From positions 767,001 through 831,000 of the forward strand of contig JARHVA010002004.1 in assembly GCA_037957365.1 (NCBI GenBank): DNA of 64,000 nucleotides. The letters are read 5' to 3'. A model generated the notes under the pieces. It saw nothing but the letters and a program-made list of their open reading frames with translations. It made no database searches and was not told the DNA's origin. This document shows, one piece after another, positions 63,375 through 64,000 of this stretch (position 1 is its first letter; each line of letters begins with the position of its first letter). The stretch is from Torreya grandis. Lineage: Eukaryota > Streptophyta > Pinopsida > Cupressales > Taxaceae. Position numbers and translations under genes: made by a program.

Positions 63375-64000
63375 GTAATCAATGATGTCTAAATAAAATC
63401 TAAGGCTTAATTATTTTGAAATAATAACCTAGAATATGAAAAAAAATCATATTTTACCATTTAAAGAAAATTCATAAGAAAAATACAAAGATTACTAAAA
63501 CAAATAAACCATGAGGCTCGTGATGAGTATATATAATCCCAAGAACCATCAAAATAAATAACAGATGGATAAAAATATTTGTTTTTTAATACACATTGCA
63601 AACAATATAGAGAAACCCTATGAGATTATGGATTATAGCCTTAGTGAGGTAGAAAATACCTGACTTGTAAACAATGGTAGCTAAGTAAAATCCATGGATT
63701 GGTCATGATAAAAAACGTGGATATAGACATGGGTCTCCTAAAATGTGAATTTATGAATCTTGAGATGTGTACCTAATTTGTCATTTATAAATAAGATAAA
63801 ATAAATAAACCTATAATAATAAAAAACCTTATGTTTCCATTAAAACTTATAAGTCAAAATAACTCATTTCAAATGATTCATAGATTAACTACATTGAAAT
63901 CAACTATAGTGTAAGAATTCAAGAAATGATGATAAGTGAATTTTTTGATTTTAAATTCTCATCAAACATTTGAATCAATATTAGATTTTTTTAAATGATT
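63375..64000. other. Leader continuation after C5, cut by window end
   Basis: Counterpart of 12646-13340, closest to U1 because it keeps the aactcatttcaaatgattca segment that is missing from U2. No genes. Confidence 0.55.

Overview
The window is intergenic DNA from a repeat-rich seed plant nucleus. It contains only long-dead LTR retrotransposons and sequence derived from them. Supporting signs are Ty3/gypsy integrase of the Tat/Athila type, Ty1/copia gag-pol with an initiator-Met tRNA primer site, a plant mobile domain (PMD) pseudogene, AT-rich composition, scarce CpG, and stop codons that look like C-to-T decay (CAA to TAG/TAA, CGA to TGA). The species or clade cannot be named from this; an old, large genome (gymnosperm or large angiosperm) would fit. 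No intact host gene, tRNA, rRNA, CRISPR array or prokaryotic system was found.

Layout: the same ordered series of segments recurs about three and a half times head to tail. U1 is 1-18025, U2 is 18026-40830, U3 is 40831 to about 54220, and U4 runs from about 54221 past the window end. One full unit is about 18 kb: gypsy integrase (+); a long non-coding 3' region; an antisense PMD pseudogene (-); 30-bp tandem repeats; a conserved block of about 110 bp; a promoter-like + strand region with TATA boxes; a leader-like region; a nested Ty1/copia element (-) of about 5 kb; a hairpin-bearing block; a decayed + strand coding region of unknown identity; AT-rich filler; then integrase again. All five copia copies (C1-C5) sit at the same point of the same flanking sequence, with the same 5-bp target duplication at the left edge. 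Copia therefore inserted once and was multiplied with its host, making this a macro-repeat array of a composite retroelement.

Rearrangements: U2 carries an internal tandem duplication of about 6.5 kb (C2 and C3). U3 has a shortened C4 joined to a second partial PMD, and then to the 3' part of integrase that starts U4. U4 has lost about 2.7 kb between the PMD C-terminal part and the leader. Several joins show 6-bp microhomology. A younger, more GC-rich solo LTR of 2.2 kb (45510-47707) lies in U3 upstream of the PMD pseudogene, with its own 5-bp target duplication and U3 repeats containing G-box-like sites. U1 and U4 share derived features that U2 and U3 lack.

Working model (inference): a Tat-lineage gypsy element with an antisense PMD ORF between integrase and its 3' end received one copia insertion, decayed, and was then amplified in tandem and scrambled by illegitimate recombination. 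No gypsy reverse transcriptase or RNase H was recognised, and the gypsy LTR ends could not be fixed.
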